The position numbers and the translations under genes were made by a program. Shown here piece after piece: positions 1-9,167 of a stretch of DNA of 64,000 bases. Each line of letters opens with the position of its first letter. Position 1 is the stretch's first letter. The notes below the pieces were generated by a model, which saw only the letters and a program-made list of their open reading frames with translations, did no database searches and had not been told where the DNA came from. Location: positions 69,501 to 133,500 of the forward strand of contig NZ_SNYW01000014.1 of the NCBI RefSeq assembly GCF_004363235.1, given 5' to 3'. The DNA is from Dongia mobilis (lineage in GTDB: Bacteria; Pseudomonadota; Alphaproteobacteria; Dongiales; Dongiaceae).

Positions 1-1
1 G

Positions 2-223
2 GATCGATTCGGCCTGTGGCTCGGTTTCCATAACTGCGACCAGGAAACCTATTTTGCCATCATCGATGGCTATTGCCGCAGCTTCGGCCTCGACATCTCG
101 CCGGAAGACGCCCATGCGCAGGCGGTCGAATGGTCGGTAACGCGCGGCGCGCGGTCGGGCCGCGTCGCCTGGCAGTTCATCCAGGACCTTGCCGGACGCC
201 TCGGCAGGAAAATCGAGCCCTAG
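2..223 (+). CDS. DUF815-family AAA+ ATPase, C-terminal end only
   Basis: The window opens inside this gene; 73 codons and a TAG stop are present in frame 2. The visible end contains RFGLWLGFH, NCDQETYFAIIDGY and a closing VTRGARSGRVAWQF-IQDL helix, which I recognise as the C-terminus of the DUF815 family of predicted P-loop AAA+ ATPases. The Walker motifs lie upstream of the window and cannot be checked. Biochemical function in the family is not established. The stop overlaps the stop of the convergent nlpD gene: the two share CTAG at 220-223. Confidence 0.85.
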   Translation, partial: DRFGLWLGFHNCDQETYFAIIDGYCRSFGLDISPEDAHAQAVEWSVTRGARSGRVAWQFIQDLAGRLGRKIEP

Positions 224-1461
224 ACCCCGCCATCGAGATATTTCAGCGGATCGACCGCCTGTTCGCCCTTGCGGATCTCGAAATGCAGTTGGGGTGAATC
301 GACGCTGCCGGTAGAACCGACGCGGGCGATCACATCGCCCCGCTTCACCTTGGCACCCTTTTCCACCAGCATCGACTGGTTATGCGCATAGGCGGTGATG
401 AGCCCGTTCTCGTGCCGCAGCAGGATAAGGTTGCCGAAACCGCGCAGCTGGTTGCCGGCATAGGCCACGGTTCCGTCCGCAGCCGCCATGACCGGGGCGC
501 CGGCCGGTGCCGCAATATTGATGCCGTCATTGCGCAGCCCGTCCGAGGTGGTGCCGAAACGGGCAATGACCTTGCCCTGCACCGGCCAGGAAAAGCCGGC
601 CTTGCTCGGGGGGGCGATTGTTGCCGCCGCGGTTTGCGTCGGCGCGGTAGCCGGTGCCGGTTGCGCGACAGGTGCCGGTTGCGCGACAGGTGCCGGCGCC
701 CCGGTCGCAGCGGCCTGGTTGCGGGATTCTTCATAGGCGCGCTCGGCCGCCTCTTCGGCAGCTGTCAGGTCCGGTTCCAGCGGCACCGCCGTCGATTGGC
801 TGGTCGATGGGCCTGTGGTGGCACCGGCGGCCGGCAATGTCGCATTGACGGTCCCCGATGGCTGGAAGGGCTTCGCGCCGGGCTGCGCCGCTGCGCCGCC
901 GGCCACGGCACCCGATGAGGGAAGTGGCGCACTGGTCGAGCCAAGCGGTGCCGCGGTAATTTCACCAGCCGGCGCAGACTCAATCGGCTGCTGCGCCACC
1001 ATGGTCTGCTGCGGTGCCTCGATCGTACTCGGCAGGACCAAACTCTGCCCGATCCGGATGACATAGGGCGGCACCAGATCGTTGAGGTCGACCAGGGCGC
1101 TCTGCGAAACATTGAAACGCTGCGCGATCCCGCTCAGGGTATCGCCCGCCTGCACGACATAGTCCTGCCGCTGGGCTATCTGCAGCCTTTGCCCCGGCTT
1201 CAGGATATAAGGGGGCTGCAGCGCATTGTTGTCGATCAGCGCGCGGATCGGGGTATTGGTACGGGAAGAAACGGTCGCCAGCGTGTCGCCCGAGGCGACG
1301 ATGTAGTCGCCATCGACGATCTGCCCCATCTTCGCATTGGGTGGCGGGACGACGGAATCCCCCGGCAGGCCCAGGCTCGGCGCCGACATGCCACCGCAAC
1401 CGGCAAGCAATCCGCAAGCCAGCAAGGCGGCCGGAAGCCGGCCTTTCCGGAGCCTGCGCAT
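220..1461 (-). CDS. nlpD: NlpD-like LysM/M23 lipoprotein (amidase activator type)
   Basis: A predicted outer-membrane lipoprotein of about 413 residues. A signal peptide with lipobox LLAGC is followed by two LysM domains (about residues 52-96 and 101-145, each beginning with a D-Y-x-V-x-x-GDTL pattern), a long Ala/Pro/Thr-rich linker, and a C-terminal M23/LytM domain. The LytM domain has NDGINIAAPAGAPV where active peptidases have HxGxD, so zinc ligands appear lost; the HFEIR strand is kept. That pattern fits NlpD-type activators of cell-wall amidases rather than an active endopeptidase. It is last in the surE-pcm-nlpD run. I chose ATG 1461, with GGAG eight bases upstream, over TTG 1467. A perfect 18-bp tandem repeat (653-688) encodes the linker PVAQPA repeat. 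Confidence 0.88.
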   Translation of the reverse strand: MRRLRKGRLPAALLACGLLAGCGGMSAPSLGLPGDSVVPPPNAKMGQIVDGDYIVASGDTLATVSSRTNTPIRALIDNNALQPPYILKPGQRLQIAQRQDYVVQAGDTLSGIAQRFNVSQSALVDLNDLVPPYVIRIGQSLVLPSTIEAPQQTMVAQQPIESAPAGEITAAPLGSTSAPLPSSGAVAGGAAAQPGAKPFQPSGTVNATLPAAGATTGPSTSQSTAVPLEPDLTAAEEAAERAYEESRNQAAATGAPAPVAQPAPVAQPAPATAPTQTAAATIAPPSKAGFSWPVQGKVIARFGTTSDGLRNDGINIAAPAGAPVMAAADGTVAYAGNQLRGFGNLILLRHENGLITAYAHNQSMLVEKGAKVKRGDVIARVGSTGSVDSPQLHFEIRKGEQAVDPLKYLDGGV

Positions 1462-1463
1462 CG

Positions 1464-2141
1464 TCAATTCTCCGCCCGCCGCGCTGCCGTGCGCGCTTCG
1501 CCCTCGGGCAAGGCACCAGCCACCAGCGGCACAAAACGCACATCTGCGATGATCTTCGAGGCGAGGCTGCCGTCTTCGTTCTTGACCAGCTTGACCAGAA
1601 CCTGCTCGCCACGTTCGGGGCCGACCGGGATCACCATGATACCACCGATCGCCAGTTGATCCGCCAGCGTCTGCGGGATTTCGGCCGCGGCGGCCGTGAC
1701 GATGATTCGATCGAACGGAGCCTGTTCCGGCCAGCCCTTGCTACCGTCACCGCAACGGCTGGTGATGTTGTGCAGGCGCAGGTGATGAAAGCGCTGCTCG
1801 GCCTCGGCCAGCAACGACTTGTAGCGTTCGATGGTGTAGACCCGACGGCACAGTTTCGACAGCACAGCGGCCTGGTAGCCGGAACCGGTGCCGATTTCGA
1901 GCACCTTGTGGTTCTTTCTCACCTCCAGGGCTTCGGTCATCATCGCCACGATCTGCGGCTGGCTGATGGTCTGGCCATGGCTGATGGGCAGCGCCTGGTC
2001 CTCATAGGCCTGGTCGTGGAAATGGTCGAGCACGAAAAGTTCGCGCGGAACGCGCTCGATCGCGTTCAGAACAGCACCGTCAGTCAGGCCCGCGCGCCGC
2101 AGGTTCATGATCATGCGGATCTTGCGGGCATGCAGGCTCAT
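1464..2141 (-). CDS. pcm: Protein-L-isoaspartate O-methyltransferase
   Basis: Transfers a methyl group from S-adenosylmethionine to isoaspartyl residues, starting repair of aged proteins in the cytoplasm. The 225-residue protein has the usual length and the family SAM-binding signature EIGTGSGYQAAVLSKL, followed by PFDRIIVTAAAAEIP and the C-terminal GGIMVIPVG strand. The start overlaps the surE stop by four bases (ATGA), and nlpD follows directly. The surE-pcm-nlpD order is widely conserved in proteobacteria, so co-transcription is likely. Confidence 0.95.
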   Translation of the reverse strand: MSLHARKIRMIMNLRRAGLTDGAVLNAIERVPRELFVLDHFHDQAYEDQALPISHGQTISQPQIVAMMTEALEVRKNHKVLEIGTGSGYQAAVLSKLCRRVYTIERYKSLLAEAEQRFHHLRLHNITSRCGDGSKGWPEQAPFDRIIVTAAAAEIPQTLADQLAIGGIMVIPVGPERGEQVLVKLVKNEDGSLASKIIADVRFVPLVAGALPEGEARTAARRAEN

Positions 2142-3022
2142 CGCCGGCCAGCATCCTTCTTTCCCGGGCCTCTCTTGCCGGAAGTCCTCTTGGCAGCAGT
2201 CTTCTTAGCGGCGCTACGCGACGCCGGTTTCGTTCCCCTGGCGCCGGCAAAGAGACCATCGATACGACGCAGCATGGCATGATGCGTCAGGTCGAAATGC
2301 AGCGGCGTGACCGAGACCGCCTTGTTGAGAACGATGCCGAGATCGGTTTCCGGGTGTTCCGGCTCATCGGTCGGGAAATCGCCGATCCACGTTACTTCGC
2401 GTTCGAACGGATCGCGCGCATGCACCACCTCGACATGGGACATGCGGCGTCCCTGGCGTCCGGTCTCGATACCCGTCACCTCCCGCGGCGCTACCGGCGG
2501 GAAGTTGACGCTCATCAGCACGCCCTTCGGCCAGGCGACGGAGGTAAGGCGGCGGATTACTTCAGGCGCGAAGGCCGCTGCCGTCTCCCAATGCAGTTTG
2601 TCCCTGACACGCACCTGGCTGAAGGCAATCGCCGGAATGCCCAGCATGGCACCTTCCATGGCAGCGGCGACCGTGCCCGAATAGAGCACGTCCTCGCCGA
2701 GGTTGCCGCCCCGATTGATGCCGGAAAGGACCAGGTCGGGCCGACGGTCCTTCAGCAGATGGTTGACGGCGATCAGCGTGCAATCGCTGGGCGTGCCGGA
2801 GATCGCGAACCTGCGCGGGCCCACCTTGCTGATCTGCAACGGCCGGCGCAGCGTCAGCGAATGAGAAGCGCCGCTATGCTCGCTTTCAGGCGCCACCACC
2901 CAGACATCGGGCGACAGCGACCGGGCGATGCGCTCAAGCACCTTCAGGCCCGGTGCATGGATCCCGTCATCGTTGGAAACGAGGATACGCGACTTCTTCA
3001 GATCGAATGGCAGTTCAAGCAT
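2138..3022 (-). CDS. surE: 5'/3'-nucleotidase SurE with a basic C-terminal tail
   Basis: A cytoplasmic metal-dependent nucleoside monophosphate phosphatase. Family motifs are clear: [12 protein letters not shown] (metal-binding Asp pair), [15 protein letters not shown], the ISGTPSDC segment and [19 protein letters not shown]. The canonical domain ends near residue 260. About 33 further residues are almost entirely Lys, Arg, Ala, Gly, Ser and Thr ([19 protein letters not shown]), a histone H1-like tail absent from textbook SurE. It overlaps serS by eight bases upstream and pcm by four downstream. The enzyme assignment is firm; the role of the tail is unknown. Confidence 0.95.
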   Translation of the reverse strand: MLELPFDLKKSRILVSNDDGIHAPGLKVLERIARSLSPDVWVVAPESEHSGASHSLTLRRPLQISKVGPRRFAISGTPSDCTLIAVNHLLKDRRPDLVLSGINRGGNLGEDVLYSGTVAAAMEGAMLGIPAIAFSQVRVRDKLHWETAAAFAPEVIRRLTSVAWPKGVLMSVNFPPVAPREVTGIETGRQGRRMSHVEVVHARDPFEREVTWIGDFPTDEPEHPETDLGIVLNKAVSVTPLHFDLTHHAMLRRIDGLFAGARGTKPASRSAAKKTAAKRTSGKRGPGKKDAGRR

Positions 3023-4292
3023 GAGCCTTGATGACCTCGAGACCGTTCATATAGGGCTGCAGGGCAGCCGGGATCAGGACGGAACCGTCTTCCTGCTGAT
3101 AGTTCTCCATCACGGCGATCAGGGCGCGGCCCACGGCGACCCCGGAGCCGTTCAGGGTATGGACCAGGCGTGTGCCCTTCTCGCCCGGCTTGCGGCAGCG
3201 TGCCTTCATGCGTCGCGCCTGGAACTCGCCGCAATTCGAGCAGCTCGAGATCTCGCGAAACATGCCCTGCCCCGGCAACCAGACTTCGATGTCATGGGTC
3301 TTCTGCGAGGCAAAGCCCATGTCACCCGTCGACAGTGTCACGACACGATAGGGAAGCTCGAGCCGCGCCAGGACGTTCTCGGCGCATTTGGTCATGCGCT
3401 GATGCTCGGCATCGGATTCATCCGGATGCGCGATCGAGACCAGTTCCACCTTGAGGAACTGGTGCTGCCGGATCATGCCGCGCGTGTCGCGCCCGGCGGC
3501 GCCGGCCTCGGAGCGGAAACATGGCGTCAACGCCGTGAAGCGCAGCGGCAACCGCGCTTCGTCGATGATCTCGTCGGCAGCGATGTTGGTCAGCGGCACC
3601 TCAGAGGTCGGGATGAGATAGTGCCCCTGCTCGGTGCGGAACAGATCCTCGGCAAACTTGGGCAGATTGCCGGTGCCGTAGAGAGAGACGTCGCGCACCA
3701 GGAAGGGCGGATTGATCTCGGTATAGCCGTGCTCGGTCGTGTGCATGTCCAGCATGAACTGGCCCAGCGCCCGCTCGAGCCGCGCCAATGCGCCTTTCAG
3801 CACGACAAAGCGCGCCCCGGAGATCTTCGCGGCCGTGGCGAAATCCATCAGGCCGAGGGCTTCCCCCAATTCGAAATGCTGCCTCGGCTGGAAGGCGAAA
3901 TTGCGGCGCTGGCCAATCTCTCGTTCGACGCGGTTGGCGCTCTCGTCGGCGCCGTCCGGCACCTCGGCAGCCGGCAGGTTCGGCTGCTGGGCAAGCAGAT
4001 CCTCAAGCTCGCGCGCCGCCTGCTGCTCGTCCAGCTCGGCACCTGCCATTTGGTCCTTCAGCGCGGCAACCTCGGCCATGACGGCGCTGGCGTCCCCGCC
4101 CTTGGCCTTCAACTGGCCGACCTGCTTGGAAAGCTCGTTGCGCCGGGCCTGCATCTCCTGCCAGGCAGTCTGCGCCGTGCGCCGCCTGGTATCGAGGGCA
4201 AGCACGGCCTCGGCAAGGGGCGGCAGGCCGCGCCGCCGACGACCCGAGTCGAAGGCATCCGGATTGTCACGAATCCATTTCGGATCAAACAT
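3015..4292 (-). CDS. serS: Serine--tRNA ligase
   Basis: Charges tRNA-Ser with serine in the cytoplasm. The 425-residue class II synthetase has the N-terminal antiparallel coiled-coil arm (about residues 30-105, rich in Lys, Glu and Gln) that contacts the tRNA long variable arm. Motif 2 is seen as [21 protein letters not shown] and motif 3 as [20 protein letters not shown] strong promoter (TTGACC, 17 bases, TATAAG) lies just upstream, so serS can head a serS-surE-pcm-nlpD transcript independent of tatABC. Confidence 0.97.
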   Translation of the reverse strand: MFDPKWIRDNPDAFDSGRRRRGLPPLAEAVLALDTRRRTAQTAWQEMQARRNELSKQVGQLKAKGGDASAVMAEVAALKDQMAGAELDEQQAARELEDLLAQQPNLPAAEVPDGADESANRVEREIGQRRNFAFQPRQHFELGEALGLMDFATAAKISGARFVVLKGALARLERALGQFMLDMHTTEHGYTEINPPFLVRDVSLYGTGNLPKFAEDLFRTEQGHYLIPTSEVPLTNIAADEIIDEARLPLRFTALTPCFRSEAGAAGRDTRGMIRQHQFLKVELVSIAHPDESDAEHQRMTKCAENVLARLELPYRVVTLSTGDMGFASQKTHDIEVWLPGQGMFREISSCSNCGEFQARRMKARCRKPGEKGTRLVHTLNGSGVAVGRALIAVMENYQQEDGSVLIPAALQPYMNGLEVIKAHA

Positions 4293-4328
4293 CTAGCAGC
4301 TGAGCTCCAAAGCGACGATTCGGCTCAA

Positions 4329-4357
4329 CTTATATGCCGGATGCGGCGGACGGTCAA
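4329..4357 (-). promoter_or_regulatory. Sigma-70-type promoter for serS
   Basis: On the minus strand, TTGACC (4357-4352) is separated by 17 bases from TATAAG (4334-4329), a close match to consensus. The -10 box lies about 37 bases before the serS ATG. Read from sequence only. Confidence 0.7.
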
Positions 4358-4412
4358 AGCGTGAAGGCCGACCCGTGAAGGTCGTGGCAAGAAGGCGCGC
4401 GCGATGGTTCGG

Positions 4413-5216
4413 CTATGCCGGTGTCACGTCCTTGCCGGCGGTGTCATCGTCAGCCGCAGCCGCTTCGGTCCGCTTCTTCTCGATAAGGCGCGCCGTCCAG
4501 ATCGACACCTCATAGAGCGCCACCATCGGCAGCATCAGCGAAAGCATGCTGATGGCATCGGGCGGCGTCACCACCGCGGCCACGACGGTGACACCGACAA
4601 CCGCGTATCGCCGCTTTTCCCGCAGACCTTGGGACGAAACGATGCCGACCTTGGCCAGCAGCGACAGCAGGACGGGCAACTGGAAACAGAGGCCGAAGGC
4701 GAATATCAGCTTCATCACCAGGCTGACATATTCGCCGATCTTGGCGTCGAGCTGGATCGGCAATGTGCTTTCGCTGCCCTGCGTCTCGAAACCCAGGAAG
4801 AACCGCCACGCCATCGGCATCAGGACGTAATAGACAAAGGTGGCCCCCAGCGTGAACATGATCGGCGTCGCCACCAGGAAAGGCAGGAAGGCCTGCTTCT
4901 CGTGTTTGTAGAGGCCGGGCGCGATGAAGGCCCAGATCTGCGACGCGATGACCGGAAAGGACACGCACAGCGCGCCAAAGGCGCCGATCTTGAGCTGGGT
5001 GAAGAACGGTTCGGTGAGGTCGGTAAAGATCATGCGCCGGCCGGCCGGCAGCAACTCGGCCAGCGGCCGCTGCAGGAAATCCAGGATCGGCTGCGCGAAG
5101 TAGAAGCTGATCACGAAGGCGACCGCAAAACCCGCCGCAGAATAGAGCAGGCGAGAGCGCAACTCGACCAGATGGTCGAGCAGGGGCATTTTCTTGTCTT
5201 CTTCGGCGCCACTCAT
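4413..5216 (-). CDS. tatC: Sec-independent protein translocase subunit TatC
   Basis: Core membrane subunit that binds twin-arginine signal peptides with TatB. The 267-residue protein begins with the family motif MPLLDHLVELRSRLL and shows six hydrophobic segments between about residues 28 and 240, plus the conserved FxxFLxF/PVLL pattern in the fourth and fifth segments. The C-terminus is charged and Ala/Asp-rich. It is the third gene of the tatABC block, 18 bases after tatB. Confidence is high from motif, topology and neighbours. Confidence 0.96.
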   Translation of the reverse strand: MSGAEEDKKMPLLDHLVELRSRLLYSAAGFAVAFVISFYFAQPILDFLQRPLAELLPAGRRMIFTDLTEPFFTQLKIGAFGALCVSFPVIASQIWAFIAPGLYKHEKQAFLPFLVATPIMFTLGATFVYYVLMPMAWRFFLGFETQGSESTLPIQLDAKIGEYVSLVMKLIFAFGLCFQLPVLLSLLAKVGIVSSQGLREKRRYAVVGVTVVAAVVTPPDAISMLSLMLPMVALYEVSIWTARLIEKKRTEAAAADDDTAGKDVTPA

Positions 5217-5234
5217 GGAAGGATACTCACGCGA

Positions 5235-5756
5235 TCAGTTTCGTTCGGCGACGCCGGGCGCGGCATCGGCCGGCGCGGGGGCGCGCTCGGGTGCGGAACC
5301 GGCATTGCCGCCGGACGGGGCCGCGCCTGTCGCGGCACCATTCGTCGCAGCGTCAACCGAGGCCGCCGGCCGGTCTGCAATCGCCGCCACGGCAGGAGCC
5401 GATGCCGACGGGGCAGCAACACTCGCCGGCGCCTTGCTCTCGCCCTCGGTTTCGATCTTGGTCTCGGCGGCCACTTCATTCATGGCCTTCTTGATGTCGC
5501 CGGCCGGGTCGATCGCCTTTTCGATCTTCTTCTCGATCGTATGCTTGCCGATCCCCTGCAACTGCTTGCGGGCGTCCTCCAATTCGGCGTCGCGCACGAT
5601 CTCGTTGACGCCGCTCTGGAATTCGGCGCCCAACTTGCGGGCTGCGCGCATCCAGTGCGAGACCGTCTTCAGCGCATGCGGCAATTCCTTGGGGCCGAGC
5701 ACAACCAGGATGACGAGAGCAATGATCGCCATCTCGCTCCAGCCGATGTCGAACAT
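5235..5756 (-). CDS. tatB: Sec-independent protein translocase subunit TatB
   Basis: A single N-terminal membrane helix (MFDIGWSEMAIIALVILVVLGP) is followed by the amphipathic helix PKELPHALKTVSHWMRAARKL, as in TatB. TatB and TatC together form the receptor for twin-arginine substrates. The remaining 110 residues are charged helix, then a low-complexity Ala/Pro/Ser tail, common and poorly conserved in alphaproteobacterial TatB. It lies between tatA and tatC. Confidence 0.95.
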   Translation of the reverse strand: MFDIGWSEMAIIALVILVVLGPKELPHALKTVSHWMRAARKLGAEFQSGVNEIVRDAELEDARKQLQGIGKHTIEKKIEKAIDPAGDIKKAMNEVAAETKIETEGESKAPASVAAPSASAPAVAAIADRPAASVDAATNGAATGAAPSGGNAGSAPERAPAPADAAPGVAERN

Positions 5757-5858
5757 CCGACCTTACCCTTTATCATCGATGAAGCATACGTGGCACCGCC
5801 GCCGCTACCGCCATGGCACTCGCCGCGGCAGGAGCCGAAGCGCTCCGCACTCGTTCGA

Positions 5859-6080
5859 TCAGCTGCGATCGACGATGGTTTCGCGCGACTTCTCTTCGCT
5901 CTTGGCGGCCGTGGTTTCGACCTCGCCGTCGCCCTTGCCGCCATCCTTGATGTTCTTCTTGAAGTCCTTAATGCCGGCGCCAAGGTCACCCATGATCTTG
6001 GACAGCTTGCCGCCGCCGCCAAACAGGACCAGCACGACGACCAGGACGATCAGAAGATGCCAGATGCTGAAGCTACCCAT
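5859..6080 (-). CDS. tatA: Sec-independent protein translocase subunit TatA
   Basis: The 73-residue pore-forming subunit has one membrane helix ([19 protein letters not shown]) followed by the [23 protein letters not shown] hinge-amphipathic helix pattern, and a charged C-terminus. Phe-Gly at the hinge is the TatA hallmark. It is the first tat gene, preceded by a readable promoter; 102 bases separate it from tatB. Confidence 0.96.
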   Translation of the reverse strand: MGSFSIWHLLIVLVVVLVLFGGGGKLSKIMGDLGAGIKDFKKNIKDGGKGDGEVETTAAKSEEKSRETIVDRS

Positions 6081-6141
6081 TATCGGGTCCTCTCCCTAGA
6101 ATTCGAGTTTGCCACCGGCGAAGGGCGCCGGACCCGGGCGG

Positions 6142-6170
6142 ACTATCGCAAATCCGCTGTCCGGCCACAA
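6142..6170 (-). promoter_or_regulatory. Predicted promoter for tatABC
   Basis: Minus strand TTGTGG (6170-6165), 17-base spacer, GATAGT (6147-6142). It lies in the 127-base gap before tatA, leaving a leader of about 55 bases. Moderate match to consensus. Confidence 0.5.
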
Positions 6171-6207
6171 TAGTTTGTCGCCATTTCACGATATCTTTGA
6201 CCCCGGC

Positions 6208-7341
6208 CTAACTATTTGACAAGACGGAGATTTCGTCAGAGCCACGAGCCGCCTCGGCGTCGCCGGCGGACGTGGTGGCAAAGATCAGCGCGTCGCGCGG
6301 GTCGAGCGTCAGCAGCACCCGGCCGCCGGCTTCCGGCACGTCGCGCCCGGCATGGTGGACCTTGACCGTTACGCCCGCACCGTCTGCGCCGCGCAGGCTG
6401 ACCTCGAGCCAGTGAACGCCGCCCAGAAACCGGGCTTGGGTCAGGGTACCAGCGACCACAGGCTCCGAGCCCGTTCCCGCCGGCACCAGATGGATGGCCT
6501 CCGGCCGCACCAGGACCAGCACCCGCATGCCATCGCGAAAGCCGGGTGCCGGCAGCACGCCCAGCGGCGTTGCGACCCGGCCGGCCGTCACGACCCCCGC
6601 GAACTCGTTCACCGCAGTGAAGAACCGCGCCACAAAGGGGTCGACGGGACGGCGATAGAGCGCGTCCGGCGACCCGCTCTGCACCACGCGCCCGCCTTTC
6701 ATCAGATAGATCCTGTCGGCCATGAACATGGCCTCGTCCGGGTCATGCGTCACCATCAGCGTCGCGGCGCCGCTCTGTTTGAGCACCCGCAGGGTATCCT
6801 CCCGGATCTGTTCGCGCAGGCGCGCATCGAGCCCCGAGAACGGCTCGTCCAGCAGCAGGATGCGCGGCCGCGGCGCCAGCGCCCGCGCCAGCGCAATGCG
6901 CTGCTGCTGGCCGCCGGAAAGCGCGTGCGGATAGGCTTCGGCAAAATCGCTCATGTCGACCTGGGCCAGCACTTCGGCCACCCGGTGCGGCCGCTCGCGC
7001 GGGGCGAGATCGCTCAGGCCAAAGGCGATATTTCCGGCGACGTTCAGATGCGGAAACAGGGCAAAATCCTGGAAGACCAGGCCAACGCCGCGCCGCTCCG
7101 GTGGTACCGGGATCAGCCCGCCGCCGGCTACCGTGACGCCGCCCATACGCACTTCGCCCTGCTGCAGCGGTTCGAGACCCGCGGCGATGCGCAGAATGGT
7201 GGACTTGCCGCAGCCGGATGGTCCCAGCAGGCAGACCACCTCGCCCTCATCGACATGCAGCGACGCTCCGGCCACTGCCAGGTTGTTGTCATAGGCATGG
7301 CTGATGTCGTGCAGTTCGAGTGCGGCGACGGCGACAGTCAT
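6208..7341 (-). CDS. fbpC: Iron(III)-type ABC transporter ATP-binding protein
   Basis: Hydrolyses ATP to drive uptake through the adjacent permease. The nucleotide-binding domain has Walker A GPSGCGKST, Q-loop VFQDFALFPHL, signature [15 protein letters not shown], Walker B ILLLDEPFSGLD and switch MVTHDPDEAM. The last 120 residues form a TOBE-like regulatory domain (VLVRPEAIHLVPA). This architecture and the fused two-domain permease next door match the Fbp/Afu/Sfu ferric-iron family; thiamine or 2-aminoethylphosphonate importers are less likely alternatives. The start overlaps the permease stop by four bases. No substrate-binding gene is adjacent. Confidence 0.87.
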   Translation of the reverse strand: MTVAVAALELHDISHAYDNNLAVAGASLHVDEGEVVCLLGPSGCGKSTILRIAAGLEPLQQGEVRMGGVTVAGGGLIPVPPERRGVGLVFQDFALFPHLNVAGNIAFGLSDLAPRERPHRVAEVLAQVDMSDFAEAYPHALSGGQQQRIALARALAPRPRILLLDEPFSGLDARLREQIREDTLRVLKQSGAATLMVTHDPDEAMFMADRIYLMKGGRVVQSGSPDALYRRPVDPFVARFFTAVNEFAGVVTAGRVATPLGVLPAPGFRDGMRVLVLVRPEAIHLVPAGTGSEPVVAGTLTQARFLGGVHWLEVSLRGADGAGVTVKVHHAGRDVPEAGGRVLLTLDPRDALIFATTSAGDAEAARGSDEISVLSNS

Positions 7342-9089
7342 TCGGCACCGACCCTGGCGCTGCGCCAGGAGGTACTGCCCATGGCCTCGGTTCCGACCCG
7401 GGCATCGCGGCCGGGACGAGCCACGGCGCTGGCGCGGGCCATGAGATAGACTGGCAGGATTCCGACCGCGACGATGGCAAGGGCCGGGCCGGCCGCCTCG
7501 GCCAGCCGCTCGTCGCTGGCAAGATTGTAGGTAACGACCGCGAGCGTGTCGAAGTTGAACGGCCGCAGCACCAGGGTTGCCGGCAGTTCCTTCAGCACAT
7601 CGACGAACACCACGATAGCGGCGGTAAGCAGGCTGCCCTTCATGATGGGCAGATGCACGCTGGTCAGCGTGCCGAACGGGCTGCGGCCGAGCGAACGCGC
7701 CGCATGATCCATGGACGGAGTCACCTTGCCGAGGCTGGCCTCGACGACATTCAGGCTGACGGTCATGAAGCGGACCAGATAGGCAAATGTGAGTGCAAAC
7801 AGGGTGCCGCTGAAGACGAGACCGACGCCAATGCCGAACCCGGCTTGGCTCCAGGCATTGAGCATGTGATCAATCGCGGCGAATGGCAGCAGGATACCGA
7901 TCGCCAGGACCGGGCCCGGTATGGCATAGCCGAACCCGGCAATGCGGACGGCGGCCCGCGTGGGGACCGAGGGTCGCAGACGCAGCGCATAGGCAAGGAT
8001 GGCGGCAATCGCCACGGCGAGGCAGGCGGCAAAGCCCGCCATCAGGAAGGAATTGCGGACCAGCGCGCCGAATCGATCGAACTGCCACATGTCGGCATTG
8101 GCGACCGCCCAGCTGAGCAGCACCGCGGCAGGCAGGATAAAGCCCAGGAGCACCGGCAGGGCGCAGACGGCAATGGCGATGCCGGCCCGGCTGCCCTTCA
8201 GGCGAAAGCGCGGCAGCGGCCGGTAGCGGTTGGTTGAATGGGCGAACGAGCGACGGCCGCGCGACCAGCGCTCGAGACCCAGCAGCAGAAAAACGAGAAG
8301 CAGGAGAAGGGCGGCAATCTGCGACGCCGCCACGGGGTCGCCCATGCCACGCCAGACGCGATAGATTCCGGTCGCCAGCGTCTGGACCCCGAAATAGTCG
8401 ACGGTGCCGAAATCGTTGAGCGCTTCCATCAGCGCCAGTGCGACGCCCGAGACAAGTGCCGGCCTCGCCAGGGGCAAGGCGACGCGCCAGAAACTGCGCC
8501 AGGGGGAACAGCCCAATGTGCGGCTAACTTCGAGTACGCAGGCCGATTGTTCGAGGAAGGCCGCGCGCGCCAGCAGATAGACGTAAGGATAGAGCACCAG
8601 GACCAGCATGATGATGGCACCCGGCAACGACCGGATGTCAGGCAGCCAGCGCAGACCGCCCGGTGCATCCAGGATTTCGCGCAGAAAGGACTGCACCGGC
8701 CCGGCGTAGTCGAGCAGCCCGGTATAGGTATAGGCGATGACATAGGCGGGCATCGCCATCGGCAGCAACAGGGCCCAGTCGAACCAGCGCCGACCGGGAA
8801 AGCGACAGAGTGTGACGAGCCAGGCCGTCGGCACGCCCAGGAGCAGGACACCGCACCCCACTCCCAGGGCGATCAGCACGGAATTGGCGACATACTCCGT
8901 GAGAACGGTTTCGGCGAGGTGGGACCAGACCTCGCCCTTCGGCGCAAAGACATGCGAGAGGACGACAAAAATCGGAAACGCGACGCAAGCCGCCACCAAC
9001 CAGACGGCGGCAATCCACAGCGGACCCTGCCAGGAAAGGCCCAACCGAGAGCGCCGTCCTGCGGCCGTCACACTTTCATTCGAGACCAA
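7338..9089 (-). CDS. fbpB: Iron(III)-type ABC transporter permease (two fused membrane domains)
   Basis: At 583 residues it carries two tandem BPD-transport membrane domains with about twelve hydrophobic segments. Each half has an EAA-type coupling loop: SRTLGCSPWRSFWRVALPLARP (first half) and ARSLGRSPFGTLTSVHLPI (second half). Fused permeases of this size are typical of ferric-iron importers (FbpB/SfuB). The start used is TTG 9089, the best-spaced purine-rich site being GAGAG upstream; a GTG at 9071 is an alternative. A strong promoter whose -10 box sits inside a perfect palindrome lies 70-100 bases upstream, suggesting metal-dependent repression. Confidence 0.86.
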   Translation of the reverse strand: MVSNESVTAAGRRSRLGLSWQGPLWIAAVWLVAACVAFPIFVVLSHVFAPKGEVWSHLAETVLTEYVANSVLIALGVGCGVLLLGVPTAWLVTLCRFPGRRWFDWALLLPMAMPAYVIAYTYTGLLDYAGPVQSFLREILDAPGGLRWLPDIRSLPGAIIMLVLVLYPYVYLLARAAFLEQSACVLEVSRTLGCSPWRSFWRVALPLARPALVSGVALALMEALNDFGTVDYFGVQTLATGIYRVWRGMGDPVAASQIAALLLLLVFLLLGLERWSRGRRSFAHSTNRYRPLPRFRLKGSRAGIAIAVCALPVLLGFILPAAVLLSWAVANADMWQFDRFGALVRNSFLMAGFAACLAVAIAAILAYALRLRPSVPTRAAVRIAGFGYAIPGPVLAIGILLPFAAIDHMLNAWSQAGFGIGVGLVFSGTLFALTFAYLVRFMTVSLNVVEASLGKVTPSMDHAARSLGRSPFGTLTSVHLPIMKGSLLTAAIVVFVDVLKELPATLVLRPFNFDTLAVVTYNLASDERLAEAAGPALAIVAVGILPVYLMARASAVARPGRDARVGTEAMGSTSWRSARVGAE

Positions 9090-9154
9090 GACTCACACTC
9101 TCGCTGGACCGCCACCGGGCGGATTCCGATGCCGCGGCTTTCTGCAATTGAGAA

Positions 9155-9167
9155 GCAATAATATTGC
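9155..9167. promoter_or_regulatory. Perfect palindrome GCAATA-A-TATTGC on the fbpB -10 box
   Basis: A 13-bp perfect inverted repeat (6-1-6) lies in the intergenic region between the iron transporter and the truncated globin and covers the predicted fbpB -10 box. A repressor here would block polymerase. The shape resembles AT-cored TGCAAAT/TTGCA Fur/Mur-type sites known in alphaproteobacteria; that assignment is inference. Confidence 0.55.

Noticed and set aside
653-696. Tandem repeat as a CRISPR-like array
   Set aside because: Two exact 18-bp units lie back to back without spacers, in frame, coding the PVAQPA linker of nlpD.
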